A DNA stretch of 64,000 bases from positions 544,001 to 608,000 of the forward strand of contig JADJJY010000002.1 of assembly GCA_016706275.1 (NCBI GenBank). Reading direction: 5' to 3'. The translations under genes and the position numbers were made by a program. Of this stretch, positions 8,390-17,646 are shown piece after piece. This DNA is from Chloracidobacterium sp. GTDB lineage: Bacteria; Acidobacteriota; Blastocatellia; Pyrinomonadales; Pyrinomonadaceae. The notes beneath the pieces are model-generated. The model had not been told where the DNA came from, made no database searches, and saw only the letters and a list, made by a program, of their open reading frames with translations. Each line of letters opens with the position of its first letter. The stretch's first letter is position 1.

Positions 8390-9318
8390 TATTCGCCAAG
8401 TATCGTCCCAATTTGCGGTTTCGCTCCGTTCAAAAAATCGCGAACAGACATCCGCCGCTTGCCTTCCGGTTGAACCTCTCCGACCGTCAAAACCGAACGA
8501 TCACCGCACGCTACTTCAAAGATATCACCGTTCGCCGTCAAGACCGTTCCGGATGGTGCGTCGCTAGTTGTCTCGGCAAGATTTGCCTGCCAGAGCGTAA
8601 GTTTCGCCCTATCGATAAACGTAAAGCTTGCAGGAAAGGGTTGGAAACCACGAACGCGGTTCGCGATATTACCGGCAGACATTTGCCAATCGATCAGCCC
8701 ATCTTCTCGTTTCATGATCGGAGCAAATGTTGCGGCAGATTCATCTTGTTTGACCGGCTTTAAGTTGCCTAGATCCATCAGTGTCGCCGACAAAAGCTCG
8801 GCTCCGATGGCAGATAACCGTTCCATCAGATCGATCGCATTTTCGCTTACTTTTATCTTTGTTGCCCTTTGCAGCAAAATATCCCCGGTGTCGAGCCCTA
8901 CGTCCATCTGCATCGTCGTAACGCCTGTTTCCACCTCACCATTAACTATCGCCCAATTTACGGGCGCTGCTCCGCGATATTTGGGTAACAAAGAAAAATG
9001 AACATTTATCGCACCTTTAGGAAATGCCGTAAGAAAGGTATCGGGTAGGATCCGCCCATACGCAACCACAACCGCGACATCGGCACTGTGCGATCTATAT
9101 TCTTCCAAAGCCTCCGAAGTTCTTATTTTTGTTGGCTGGAAAACAGGAATGTTCTGGTGCAAGGCACACTCCTTTATTGGCGAAAATGTGATCTTATTAC
9201 CCCGCCCCGACGGGCGGTCGGGCTGTGTATAGACCGCACATATTTCATGTCCATCAGAAAGCAATCTTTCAAGCGAAGGGACAGCCGCTTTCGGGGTTCC
9301 CATAAAAACTATTCTCAT
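8389..9318 (-). CDS. fmt: Methionyl-tRNA formyltransferase
   Basis: The start at 9318 gives the conserved MRIVFMGTPKAAVPSLE N-terminus and an ATGA overlap with the alkaline phosphatase stop; an upstream in-frame start would add 15 unconserved residues. The roughly 309-residue protein carries the formyl-tetrahydrofolate-binding signature HFSLLPKYRGAAPVNWAI, the MQMDVGLDTGDIL motif and a C-terminal OB-fold domain. It formylates initiator Met-tRNA. The peptide deformylase partner (def) is not next to it but at 14.6 kb, on the same strand. Confidence 0.95.
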   Translation of the reverse strand: MRIVFMGTPKAAVPSLERLLSDGHEICAVYTQPDRPSGRGNKITFSPIKECALHQNIPVFQPTKIRTSEALEEYRSHSADVAVVVAYGRILPDTFLTAFPKGAINVHFSLLPKYRGAAPVNWAIVNGEVETGVTTMQMDVGLDTGDILLQRATKIKVSENAIDLMERLSAIGAELLSATLMDLGNLKPVKQDESAATFAPIMKREDGLIDWQMSAGNIANRVRGFQPFPASFTFIDRAKLTLWQANLAETTSDAPSGTVLTANGDIFEVACGDRSVLTVGEVQPEGKRRMSVRDFLNGAKPQIGTILGE

Positions 9319-10856
9319 TTTCGGCCCAATCTCAGTGCGTCCGCCATCACGTAAAATATCCAATTCTGTTCCATCGAGCCGCGAATCAAATGGGCGTTTG
9401 GCCCGATCGCAAATATCGCGACATCTTCGCCGCCATGGGTTTCTGCCGAGAGTGGTATGTTTGATTCCTGTTTGTAGTCGGGATCAAGAACCTCCTCATT
9501 CTTTAATGACGGACGTTCATTTTTTCGAGCTCCTGGCCCGTTCGCATAGCCTAGTGTCGTATATGGCTTCTTATTGATGTCCGTGGCATCTTCTTTGTCG
9601 AGTTCTCCAAGCTCACCCACGCCGCGTGTCAGACCGAGAATATTGTTTCCGCGAGCCGGATAACCCTGAATGAACAGCGTATGACTGTGATCGGCTGTTA
9701 CGATGATCAATGTCTCATCGAGATTAACCTTTTTTGCAACGGCCCGCACCGCATCGGACAGAGCGACCGTATCGCGTAACGCGCGATAAGCATTGCCATC
9801 GTGATGTGCATGGTCGATCCGGCCTGCCTCGACCATCAGGACGTATCCGCGTTTGTTACGCGAAAGCAGATCGATCGACTTTGTCGCCATCTCAGCCAGC
9901 GACGGCTCCTCAGACGTATTCTTTAGCCGATCATGCTCGTATTTCATGTGCGATGGCTCAAAAAGCCCTAACAAATGGTCGGTTTTCTTAACATCGACAC
10001 GGTCGAACTGCTCCTTGTTCCAGACGTAAGATGAATTTTTGTACTTCGTCTGCCATTCCTGCGGCAGATCGCGTTTATCAAGCCTTTCTCCATTGCGTGT
10101 TGGATATTCCGGATCGACAGCCTCTTTTGGAATAAATTTTGTCCGTCCACCGCCTAGGGCTACTTCGAGACCGTCGCCATATTTAAATTCTAATAACTGT
10201 CTCGCTATATCCGGAAAATTAGCGTCATACGCAGGTTTACTGCCTTTAAGAATATCCGCGTCAGATTCCCAATCACGTCCCGCAGTATGTGAATAGCATG
10301 CTGCAGGAGTGGCGTGAGTCAGACGAGCTGTTGATACTACGCCCGTGGATTTCCCGGCATCCTCGGCATATTCGAGCAGTGTTTTTGTTTCATTTCCGGC
10401 AACCGAAGTATAATCGGCAAGCCGAACATTTTGATTCACCGAAATGATGCCTTCGTCAGTCTTTACCCCGGTTATGATCGAGGTCATTGTCGGTGCCGAA
10501 TCGGCCGTCTGTTGATTGACTTGATAGGTTTTAGACAAGGCAGAAAAGGGAAATTCCTCAAAACTCAACCGATTCTCTTCGCCGCTTTCGCCGCGCATCT
10601 GTCCCTCAAAAATCCTCGCCGCCGTCAACGTTGAGATACCCATCCCATCGCCGATAAACAGGATCACATTTTTAGCTTTTTTCCTGATCTTTGTTTTTTT
10701 GGCCATACCGACCGCATTCCAGCCATCAGTTCGCCACATATCTGGATTTTCGACACGTTTCACCGGATAGATCGGCTGCGTATTCTGAGCGACCGTCGCA
10801 ATCGTAAAACTGACGATGCAGATAAGAGAAATAACCTTTCGAGACGTAATATCCAT
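9315..10856 (-). CDS. Alkaline phosphatase (PhoA family), exported
   Basis: About 513 residues. The ATG at 10856 is preferred because the longer frame would begin with a TTG inside the transcription terminator at 10869-10906. A signal peptide ends near TVAQ. The family motifs are present: LFIGDGMGISTLTAAR (first metal Asp), the nucleophile segment TADSAPTMTS, EAGRIDHAHHDGNA and VTADHSHT, and the late histidine AETHGGEDVAI. It hydrolyses phosphomonoesters in the periplasm. Its stop codon overlaps the fmt start by four bases (ATGA), so a secreted phosphatase appears translationally coupled to a translation-factor gene, which is unusual. Confidence 0.9.
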   Translation of the reverse strand: MDITSRKVISLICIVSFTIATVAQNTQPIYPVKRVENPDMWRTDGWNAVGMAKKTKIRKKAKNVILFIGDGMGISTLTAARIFEGQMRGESGEENRLSFEEFPFSALSKTYQVNQQTADSAPTMTSIITGVKTDEGIISVNQNVRLADYTSVAGNETKTLLEYAEDAGKSTGVVSTARLTHATPAACYSHTAGRDWESDADILKGSKPAYDANFPDIARQLLEFKYGDGLEVALGGGRTKFIPKEAVDPEYPTRNGERLDKRDLPQEWQTKYKNSSYVWNKEQFDRVDVKKTDHLLGLFEPSHMKYEHDRLKNTSEEPSLAEMATKSIDLLSRNKRGYVLMVEAGRIDHAHHDGNAYRALRDTVALSDAVRAVAKKVNLDETLIIVTADHSHTLFIQGYPARGNNILGLTRGVGELGELDKEDATDINKKPYTTLGYANGPGARKNERPSLKNEEVLDPDYKQESNIPLSAETHGGEDVAIFAIGPNAHLIRGSMEQNWIFYVMADALRLGRK

Positions 10857-10868
10857 ATAAATTCCGAA

Positions 10869-10906
10869 CAAAAAAAGTGTTAAGTTCAACTAAGAACTTA
10901 ACACTT
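10869..10906 (-). terminator. Strong terminator before the alkaline phosphatase gene
   Basis: A perfect 13-bp stem (AAGTGTTAAGTTC, 10875-10887, with its complement at 10894-10906) and a 6-base loop is followed on the minus strand by seven T. It ends the transcript of the 10943-11839 gene and rules out a TTG start for the phosphatase inside the stem. Confidence 0.85.
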
Positions 10907-10942
10907 GATAGTCAAAATTAGAAATTTCAGTCCGTTGGATAA

Positions 10943-11839
10943 TCAGTAACCGCAGTGATAATTTGACCCTTCGAACGCCTGCGTCCATTTGGTACCGGCA
11001 CGGCGATAGACGTTAAAACCCGCTCCTTCAAACGACTGAATGTAAGTAAAAACTTCCGCAGTTCCGTCGCCGTCATAATCAAACACATCGAGTAGCAACT
11101 CGTGATAAACACCATCGTCAACCGCTTTGATCTCTCCGCTCATGACGTTTTCCTGGTCAATGGAATGATATTCGCTGTAGCCAAGTGTGTATTTCCCATT
11201 ACTACCTTTGCTCGCAATAAAGAAAAGTAGCCCGCGCGTCAGCTTATCGATCTCGACCCAATATGAACCTACAAAATCTGCCTTGCCGTCGTTGTCGACA
11301 TCAAGAGCGGTAAGGTTCTGGTAGTTCAATTTGGTTGGCGACAGTTTTTGCTTAACAAACTCTGCCTTTGCCAACGAATCGATCTCCGTTTTTTCAGCAG
11401 TCGTAGGTTTGCGGCGATAGCTCGCATTCGTCGATTTGAGAGCGACGTTTGTCGCAAGACCCATGACGAGACCGCGAAGCTGCACTTTGCTTGAGGTTGT
11501 TGTTACGGTCCCCATATTCTTTGCACAATCCGAGTTTGCGTTTCCGCTCTTAACCGATACATTGCCGACATTTGCTCCACCAAAAATAAGCCTATAAACA
11601 GTTCCAGGCTTGTAGTAGGTCTTTGTAAAAGCGGTGATAATGTTTTGGTCATCGCTTCCGTTGACCGGTGGATCAAGCTTTCCTTTATTTACATAGGCGA
11701 TCGGTTCGAGTGTTTTGCCGTCATTTAATACGGCAAAAACAATCGGTTTTGCTGCTGTCTTTTGAGCAACAGCGCTGATCGAAAATATCGAAACTGCCGC
11801 TATCGCGATCAGACATTTTAGAACATTTACATTTTTCAT
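10943..11839 (-). CDS. Secreted protein of unknown function with calcium-loop-like repeats
   Basis: About 298 residues. The ATG at 11839 gives a clean signal peptide (MKNVNVLK... ending SAVAQK). No family was recognised over the first two thirds. The C-terminal half has two Asp-rich loops of FG-GAP/VCBS type, LDVDNDGKADFVGSY and FDYDGDGTAEVFTY, which usually bind calcium in extracellular beta-propellers, although only two blades are recognisable. The end, FNVYRRAGTKW, fits the same pattern. It follows pruA by 32 bases and ends at a strong terminator, so it may be co-transcribed with pruA without sharing its function. Confidence 0.7.
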   Translation of the reverse strand: MKNVNVLKCLIAIAAVSIFSISAVAQKTAAKPIVFAVLNDGKTLEPIAYVNKGKLDPPVNGSDDQNIITAFTKTYYKPGTVYRLIFGGANVGNVSVKSGNANSDCAKNMGTVTTTSSKVQLRGLVMGLATNVALKSTNASYRRKPTTAEKTEIDSLAKAEFVKQKLSPTKLNYQNLTALDVDNDGKADFVGSYWVEIDKLTRGLLFFIASKGSNGKYTLGYSEYHSIDQENVMSGEIKAVDDGVYHELLLDVFDYDGDGTAEVFTYIQSFEGAGFNVYRRAGTKWTQAFEGSNYHCGY

Positions 11840-11871
11840 TTTATTTTCTTTAATGAACAAATTGGGGGCGT

Positions 11872-13443
11872 TCAGATCTTCTGAGCGATCGATTTGCCCT
11901 GCATAAATTGTAATAGATACTCGCGGCCACCGGCCTTAGAGTCTGTACCGCTCATATTAAATCCACCATACGGATGAACCCCGACCAAAGCTCCGGTGCA
12001 TTTCCGATTCAAATAAAGATTTCCAACGTGGAAATCGCGAACCGCACGTTCGAGTCTCTCTTGAGATGCAGAATAAACCGCTCCGGTTAGCCCAAATTCT
12101 GTGTCGTTGGCAATTTCAAGCGCGTGGTCGTAATCACGCGCCTTAATCACAGCTAAAACCGGAGCAAAAACTTCTTCCTGCTCGAGCGTTGAGCCCGGCT
12201 CGACGTTATCGATGATTGTCGGCTCAATAAAATAGCCATTAGTCTCGTCGCCACTGCCGCCTGTAAGTACGACACCACCCTCAGCCTTACCCTTTTCAAT
12301 GTATTGGAGAGTAGAATCGAATGACCGTTTGTTGATTACCGCCGCGACACTTGTATCACCTTCGGTCGGCTGGCCGATCTTTAGAGCATTGGTTAACGCT
12401 ACGACTTTTGGCATTAACTCGGCGTGCACCTTTTCATCAACTATAAGCCGCGAACAGGCCGAGCATTTTTGCCCCTGGTAACCAAATGCTGCCGCGACCA
12501 CGCCGCTCGCAACCGCGTCAAGGTCAGCCGCGTCGTCAGCTACAACAATCGCATCTTTGCCGCCCATCTCGGCGACGACACGTTTGATCCAGATCTGGCC
12601 GGGACGAGTTTTGGCGGCTTCTTCATTAATGTGCAATCCAACCCCTTTTGAACCGGTGAACGAAATAAAACGTGTTTTAGGATGTGTCACCATCGCCTCA
12701 CCGGTCTTAGAGCTGCCGCTGATAAAATTAACGACGCCTTTGGGCAATCCGGCTTCTTCGACAAGCTCGACAAATTTTGCCGCGATCGTCGGTGAATCCG
12801 ATGATGGCTTGAGCACGACCGTATTTCCCGAAACGACAGCCGCCATTGTCATACCGGCCATGATCGCAAGCGGAAAATTCCAAGGCGGAATGATCGCACC
12901 GACGCCCAATGGAATATATTCAAACTTATTCTTTTCGCCAGGATACGGCGTTATCGGTTGTTCGCCGGACCATTTCAGCATTTCGCGGCCGTAAAACTCT
13001 AGAAAATCGATCGCCTCGGCAGTATCGCCATCGGCCTCAGCCCAAGTTTTCGATACTTCAAAAACCATCCAAGCTGAAAACTCATGTTTTCGTTCACGCA
13101 GCATGCCAGCGATCTTGAAAAGATACTCGGCTCGCTCAGCAGCCGGGACATTACGCCAGGTCTTGAACGCCTCCGACGCCGCATCAATGGCTTTGTTAAC
13201 TAGATCGGTGTTCGTGTCGCCTTCGGAGAATACACCGACTACCTGCGATTTGTCCGCCGGGTTATTGCTGGTAAATTTAGAGTCAAGTGCGATCTTTTCT
13301 CCATTGATCAGGATCGGATACTCTTTCCCAAGCTCACTGCGGACCTTATCGAGAGCGGCCCGCATCGCGTCAGCATTTTCGGGCTGCGAATAATCTACAA
13401 ATGGTTCGTTTCTAAATTCGTCCAATGTTCGTTGAGTATGCAT
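11872..13443 (-). CDS. pruA: L-glutamate gamma-semialdehyde (1-pyrroline-5-carboxylate) dehydrogenase
   Basis: The 523-residue aldehyde dehydrogenase matches the P5C dehydrogenase (PruA/RocA) group in length. It has the NAD-binding PWNFPLAI segment (187-194), SFTGSKGVG, the general base in AEMGGKDA (E292) and the catalytic cysteine in GYQGQKCSAC (C327). It oxidises glutamate semialdehyde to glutamate in proline and arginine breakdown. No proline dehydrogenase gene is adjacent. It lies 23 bases after the beta-barrel-like gene and 32 bases before the secreted-protein gene. Confidence 0.93.
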   Translation of the reverse strand: MHTQRTLDEFRNEPFVDYSQPENADAMRAALDKVRSELGKEYPILINGEKIALDSKFTSNNPADKSQVVGVFSEGDTNTDLVNKAIDAASEAFKTWRNVPAAERAEYLFKIAGMLRERKHEFSAWMVFEVSKTWAEADGDTAEAIDFLEFYGREMLKWSGEQPITPYPGEKNKFEYIPLGVGAIIPPWNFPLAIMAGMTMAAVVSGNTVVLKPSSDSPTIAAKFVELVEEAGLPKGVVNFISGSSKTGEAMVTHPKTRFISFTGSKGVGLHINEEAAKTRPGQIWIKRVVAEMGGKDAIVVADDAADLDAVASGVVAAAFGYQGQKCSACSRLIVDEKVHAELMPKVVALTNALKIGQPTEGDTSVAAVINKRSFDSTLQYIEKGKAEGGVVLTGGSGDETNGYFIEPTIIDNVEPGSTLEQEEVFAPVLAVIKARDYDHALEIANDTEFGLTGAVYSASQERLERAVRDFHVGNLYLNRKCTGALVGVHPYGGFNMSGTDSKAGGREYLLQFMQGKSIAQKI

Positions 13444-13466
13444 GATATAAAACTACAAAATTACGC

Positions 13467-14186
13467 TCAAAATGTATAACCGTAAAATACTGCAAGCGAA
13501 TTGTTTCCCGCCCCAGAGTTGCCAAAATTATAACCGAGCAATATAAATTGCTTTTTCGTCACCGCGAAATTCAGCCCGGCTGATGCGTAGCCGAAACGGT
13601 TCTTACCCGAAAACCAATCGGCAAGAAAGCTGACTCGCTTTGTAATCGGCTGCTCGACGCCGACGATCGCACCAGTTTTCGTGCCAAAATCACTGCCGCC
13701 GCCGACGACAGTATAGACGCCGCCAGTAACACGCAGTCCTTTTAACTGCTCGATCGTCTTACTCACGTTTGAGTACAGCAAGGCATACCGTTTTGCTCCT
13801 CGCGTATCTCTAAGCGGCGTCGATGCGATAAATCCCGCTGTTGCCGCAATTCCATGCTTTTCGTTTTGATAGAGAGTTTGTTTGGCATTCACCTGCAACT
13901 CGGCTACAGCATCGCCACCGTCGCGTGTGTAATAGAAATTTGCTCCGACCTCGGTTCTGTGGCCCAGACCATAGACGACACGATAGCCGTATGTCTGAAA
14001 ACCGCCTTTGTCGTAGGAAACCGGCTTTGCGATAAAGTCCGCCTCAACATAAACGCCTTTCTTCTCGAGTGTGTCAGTAGAAGGAATATTAAAGATAGTC
14101 ATTTGTGCAGATGCCATAATCGACATCGCAAAAATGATAAATAAACCTACAGTTAGCTTAATAGTAAAAGACCCGGACTGCGACAT
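13467..14186 (-). CDS. Outer-membrane beta-barrel-like protein, unknown function
   Basis: About 239 residues from the ATG at 14186, chosen because GGAG lies 9 bases upstream and a signal peptide follows directly (ending MASAQM). The mature part alternates short amphipathic strands, with aromatic and Gly-rich turns such as GYRVVYGLGHRTEVGANFYYTRDGG, and ends in YGYTF. The terminal aromatic residue is the usual outer-membrane insertion signal. It is therefore probably a 10-12-strand barrel. The substrate is unknown. Confidence 0.7.
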   Translation of the reverse strand: MSQSGSFTIKLTVGLFIIFAMSIMASAQMTIFNIPSTDTLEKKGVYVEADFIAKPVSYDKGGFQTYGYRVVYGLGHRTEVGANFYYTRDGGDAVAELQVNAKQTLYQNEKHGIAATAGFIASTPLRDTRGAKRYALLYSNVSKTIEQLKGLRVTGGVYTVVGGGSDFGTKTGAIVGVEQPITKRVSFLADWFSGKNRFGYASAGLNFAVTKKQFILLGYNFGNSGAGNNSLAVFYGYTF

Positions 14187-14332
14187 ACCAATTTCTCCAT
14201 TCCGGCACATCTGGTTAAATGTTCGTTGGGCAAAACTTCGGGACGGGAAGCAATACCAACCGCACAATTTCTATTGATTTACAGCGATATGTTAAACCAT
14301 TTTGGATGAAATCCAAAATAAAAAGCAGGGAG

Positions 14333-14557
14333 TCAACGGCTCGTTTGTCGCTCCATCTCGCGGCGTTCCCATTCGTCTAGAATCTCCGGAAAGATGGGCG
14401 GCCCATCTGCTTGCCAAGCGACGACAAATCTCGGCTGCTGCGAGTCGCTTTTGTGTTTGACGTAGGCAAGCACGAGGGTCCAGCCTTCACTCAGAAATTT
14501 GTTAAGTTCGCCACTCGATCCGACTTCGGCGGTCAATCTAGTTTCTTGAATATTCAA
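14333..14557 (-). CDS. Small conserved-looking hypothetical protein downstream of def
   Basis: A 74-residue frame starts with TTG (14557), one base after the def stop codon, which suggests translational coupling. The sequence begins NIQETRLTAEVGSS, has an aromatic core (EGWTLVLAYVKHK, RFVVAWQADGPP) and an acidic-basic C-terminal helix (PEILDEWERREMERQ). No signal peptide or known domain is evident. Codon use matches the neighbours. Confidence 0.55.
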   Translation of the reverse strand: MNIQETRLTAEVGSSGELNKFLSEGWTLVLAYVKHKSDSQQPRFVVAWQADGPPIFPEILDEWERREMERQTSR

Positions 14558-14558
14558 T

Positions 14559-15080
14559 TCAGTTCCACTTCCCTGTTTTTTGTAATGCCTTGATCTTACG
14601 TTTTGCCAATTCCCGCTTTAAAGGCGACATTCTATCGAGAAACACGATGCCGTCGCAGTGATCCGTTTCGTGGAGGATACATCTTGCGGCAAGGTCGGCG
14701 ACATCAAGTTCGAATTCATCACCATTTATATCACGAGCGCGGGCAATAACGCGCATTTCTCTTTTGACGACCTGATAAAGCCCGGGAAAAGACAGACAGC
14801 CTTCGTCGCCTTTTTGCTCACCTTCAACGCTAATGATCTCGGGGTTTATCAAAACATGACGTTCATTTGTTCCGTCGTCATTCGGCGTGTCCATCACAAA
14901 TAAACGCTTTGAAATACCGACTTGCGGAGCTGCTAAACCAACGCCGCCTGCCTTTGCCATTGTCTCGAACATATCGAGTACCGTCGCTTCGAGGGCTGGT
15001 CCAAATTCGTTGTCACCAACCGGTTTCCCGATGGCAAGCAAAACTGGATCTGGGTAATGGACGATCGAAAGTAGCGGCAT
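14559..15080 (-). CDS. def: Peptide deformylase
   Basis: The 173-residue protein carries all three deformylase motifs in order: GVGLAAPQVG (46-55), EGCLSFPG with metal ligand C95, and HETDH (137-141) with two histidine ligands and the catalytic Glu. It removes the formyl group from nascent proteins. It lies 9 bases after the haem-binding-domain gene and directly precedes the TTG-started small frame. Confidence 0.95.
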   Translation of the reverse strand: MPLLSIVHYPDPVLLAIGKPVGDNEFGPALEATVLDMFETMAKAGGVGLAAPQVGISKRLFVMDTPNDDGTNERHVLINPEIISVEGEQKGDEGCLSFPGLYQVVKREMRVIARARDINGDEFELDVADLAARCILHETDHCDGIVFLDRMSPLKRELAKRKIKALQKTGKWN

Positions 15081-15089
15081 GTCGATATT

Positions 15090-15578
15090 TTAATTCACCA
15101 ACGGAGTATTTGTCATCGGCTCGTCAATTTTTCCTTTTTGCTCGTTTGCCCAACCACAAAGCGCCTTGCGGTCACTTTCGCTCAACACAGCATCTCGATG
15201 TATCCAGAGATAGGACGGCAAAGGCATCTCTGCTGACTCTACCTGTTCACATATCTCTTCGAGCTTTTTCACCTTTTTCTTTGCGGCATAGGTATTAAAT
15301 TCACTGAAATTCAAATGCCGTTTGCCGTCGTCGATGTGATCTTTCAAAAACCAGCCAAATGGCTGAACCGATGCATACCATGGATAGACAGTGTTATTTG
15401 TGTGGCAATCGTTGCATGAACGTCCGAGTATCAAAGCGATATCGGGCGGAACTGAAACTGACGTCTCAAGCGTATTAGCCTGAACTATCGTCAGATTTGT
15501 CTTACCGATCTGAAAGAACTGTATCGCGACAAACGCAATTGCAAGGCTAATGCCCGCGAATTTCAATGCCTTTTTCAT
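15090..15578 (-). CDS. Membrane-anchored haem-binding-domain (cytochrome c-like) protein
   Basis: About 162 residues from the ATG at 15578 (MKKALKFAG). An N-terminal hydrophobic helix is followed by a single c-type haem motif SCNDCHTN and the text NTVYPWYASVQPFGWFLKDH, the pattern of the Haem_bd family. A late methionine-containing segment, ESAEMPLPSYLWIH, could give the distal ligand. Electron transfer or haem sensing is possible; the partner is unknown. It is divergent from the hydroxylase gene with only 22 bases between the starts. Confidence 0.8.
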   Translation of the reverse strand: MKKALKFAGISLAIAFVAIQFFQIGKTNLTIVQANTLETSVSVPPDIALILGRSCNDCHTNNTVYPWYASVQPFGWFLKDHIDDGKRHLNFSEFNTYAAKKKVKKLEEICEQVESAEMPLPSYLWIHRDAVLSESDRKALCGWANEQKGKIDEPMTNTPLVN

Positions 15579-15600
15579 TTTGTTATCGTAATATATTTTT

Positions 15601-16434
15601 ATGTTGCGTCCTACTGTTTTAGCCATTCCATTCTTCGCTCTGATGATTGCGTTAGAGGCTTTTTGGGCGTATCACAAAAACTCAAACGAATACAACGATA
15701 AAAAGGACACCTGGGGCAATATATTCATGGGCTTTATGAGCGTTGTTTGGGGTGCCCTCTTTGGACTCGTGACCGGATATATTTTTGTATTTTTATATGA
15801 GATCGCACCATACAAATTCCCGGCTGACGCCTGGTGGACTTGGGTAATTCTATTTTTTGTGGATGACCTTTTCTACTACATTTTCCATCGAGTTAGCCAC
15901 GAGTCGCGTCTATTTTGGAATTTCCACGTCGTCCATCATTCGAGTGAACATTACAACCTGAGCGTCGCCGTTCGCCAAAGCTGGTTTTCGGGTATCCTAC
16001 ATTGGATCTTTTACGCCCCGATAATGCTGCTCGGCTTTGCTCCCTGGATGTTCGCGACCATGCACGGTTTTAATCTGATCTACCAATTCTGGATACACAC
16101 GAGATTTATCAACCGCCTCGGAGCTCTCGAGTATGTGCTAAATACGCCGTCGCACCACCGGGTCCATCATGGAGTCAACGAACAATATCTCGACAAAAAC
16201 TATGCCGGTGTACTGATAATCTGGGATCGAATGTTCGGATCTTTTGTCAACGAAACGGAAGAGCCTAGATACGGCATAATTAAACCGATCAAAAGCTACA
16301 ATCCCTTGTGGATAAATACACACGGCTGGGTCGAGATGTGGCAGGCGATAAAACGCCAAACGACCTTTAAGGCTAAAGTAATGTGCGTCTTTGCATCTCC
16401 AAACATGGATTTGAAACAAACCTATGAAAACTAG
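15601..16434 (+). CDS. Sterol desaturase / fatty-acid hydroxylase family membrane protein
   Basis: The 277-residue protein has about four membrane helices and the tripartite histidine motif of di-iron membrane hydroxylases: HRVSHE (near 97), HVVHHSSEHYN (near 110) and HHRVHHG (near 182). Members hydroxylate or desaturate sterols, fatty acids, carotenoids or ether lipids; the sequence does not tell which. Its end overlaps the start of the next gene by 11 bases. Confidence 0.88.
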   Translation: MLRPTVLAIPFFALMIALEAFWAYHKNSNEYNDKKDTWGNIFMGFMSVVWGALFGLVTGYIFVFLYEIAPYKFPADAWWTWVILFFVDDLFYYIFHRVSHESRLFWNFHVVHHSSEHYNLSVAVRQSWFSGILHWIFYAPIMLLGFAPWMFATMHGFNLIYQFWIHTRFINRLGALEYVLNTPSHHRVHHGVNEQYLDKNYAGVLIIWDRMFGSFVNETEEPRYGIIKPIKSYNPLWINTHGWVEMWQAIKRQTTFKAKVMCVFASPNMDLKQTYEN

Positions 16435-17155
16435 ATATCTATTTATCACTCTTTTTGCTATCGCCGCGTTTGCGGGTTTAGCTCAATCTCAAAAAGTTGT
16501 CGTGACGGGCAACAAGGTAACTTACATCCGGCCAAAACCTCTAGCTGATTTTAAGAAAACTTTCACTATCAATCACCCGGTCGTCACAGCCGCTACTCAG
16601 TCGTTGTCCGTTAAGATCGAATCCGCTATCAGCTTTCAAAAAGTGATCCCGTTGGATATCGCTGAGGAGGTCAACGAGATCCAATGGCTTGAAAACGCTG
16701 ATTACGAAGTGTTGTACAACGATAATGGGGCTCTTTGCGTTGCCCTTTCGATCGAAGGGAGCGGCGCGTATCCGTCGGGTTCGACTAAAACCGTTGTAGT
16801 GGATACCTTGATAGGGGATCGCGTAAAACCTGCTGACACGTTCAAGAACCTTTCCGGGCTTGTGGCTTTGGTAAAAAAATCTCAAAAGGCCGAGATAGCC
16901 AAAACGATCAAAGCGATCAGAAAGGATCCTGATTTTCGCGACCCGGATCCTAAGACCTTATTTATTTCAGCCAATTTCAAAACCGAAGATCTAGACTGGT
17001 TCTCGATAAGCAATAAGGGCGTTACTTTTAACTACGATTACGGTTTCCCTCACGTGATACAGGCTCTACAGCCTGACGGCAAATTCTTTTTCAGTTGGAA
17101 GCAGCTAAAACCGTATATCAAAGCCGGCAGTTTGCTCTCACGCGTCGCTCGTTAA
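16424..17155 (+). CDS. Secreted protein, possibly DUF3298/RsiV-like
   Basis: The 243-residue protein has a signal peptide ending AGLAQSQ. The core alternates strand-forming segments (CVALSIEGSGAYPSGSTKTV) and ends with FPHVIQALQPDGKFFFSWKQL, which recalls the end of the DUF3298 domain found in RsiV and PdaC-type proteins. That resemblance is weak and by eye. It overlaps the hydroxylase gene by 11 bases, so the two are likely co-translated; whether they share a function is unknown. Confidence 0.7.
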   Translation: MKTRYLFITLFAIAAFAGLAQSQKVVVTGNKVTYIRPKPLADFKKTFTINHPVVTAATQSLSVKIESAISFQKVIPLDIAEEVNEIQWLENADYEVLYNDNGALCVALSIEGSGAYPSGSTKTVVVDTLIGDRVKPADTFKNLSGLVALVKKSQKAEIAKTIKAIRKDPDFRDPDPKTLFISANFKTEDLDWFSISNKGVTFNYDYGFPHVIQALQPDGKFFFSWKQLKPYIKAGSLLSRVAR

Positions 17156-17170
17156 TATACTTTAGCCAAT

Positions 17171-17572
17171 ATGAGCGAAAGAAAGATCAGAGTCTTAGTG
17201 GCAAAGCCCGGTCTCGACGGTCATGACCGTGGGGCCAAAGTGATCGCGCGTGCCCTGCGCGACGCCGGAATGGAAGTGATATATACCGGGCTGCGTCAAA
17301 CACCCGAAATGATAGCCTCTGCCGCTTTGCAAGAGGACGTAGATGCCGTTGGCATTTCGATCCTCAGTGGGGCGCATAATACACTTTGCCCACGCATCGT
17401 CAACCTGCTGCGCGAAAACGGCATGGACGACACGCTCGTGCTCGTCGGCGGCATTGTTCCGCAAGAGGACATCGCCGCCCTCAAAGCAAACGGTGTATCA
17501 GAGATCTTCCTGCCGGGAACCTCGACAGTCGATATCGTAGATTTCATCCAAAAGAATGTTCGTTCGCAGTAG
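17171..17572 (+). CDS. Stand-alone cobalamin-binding subunit, methylmalonyl-CoA mutase type
   Basis: The 133-residue protein is a complete B12-binding Rossmann domain. It carries the base-off/His-on motif DGHDRGAK, the SILSGAH loop and a late GTSTVDIVDFI segment. It matches the C-terminal domain of methylmalonyl-CoA mutase, here as a separate small subunit, as in archaeal-type split mutases. The large catalytic subunit is not in the window. A role in succinyl-CoA/methylmalonyl-CoA interconversion fits the nearby carboxylase and acyl-CoA genes, but another acyl-CoA mutase is possible. Confidence 0.9.
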   Translation: MSERKIRVLVAKPGLDGHDRGAKVIARALRDAGMEVIYTGLRQTPEMIASAALQEDVDAVGISILSGAHNTLCPRIVNLLRENGMDDTLVLVGGIVPQEDIAALKANGVSEIFLPGTSTVDIVDFIQKNVRSQ

Positions 17573-17646
17573 TGTGCGTTAGCATACAGACTTGTAAACC
17601 GAACCATGAAAAAATAACTAAAAGTAGAACGATAAGGGGAAATCTA

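Noticed and set aside
9200..9230. CCCGACGGGCGGTCGGG in fmt as a copy of the dispersed element
   Set aside because: It encodes PDRPSGRG, which is conserved in Fmt proteins, so it is ancestral coding sequence.
10857..10889. Upstream TTG start for alkaline phosphatase
   Set aside because: That start and its first codons lie within the stem and T tail of a strong terminator; the ATG at 10856 is followed directly by the signal peptide.
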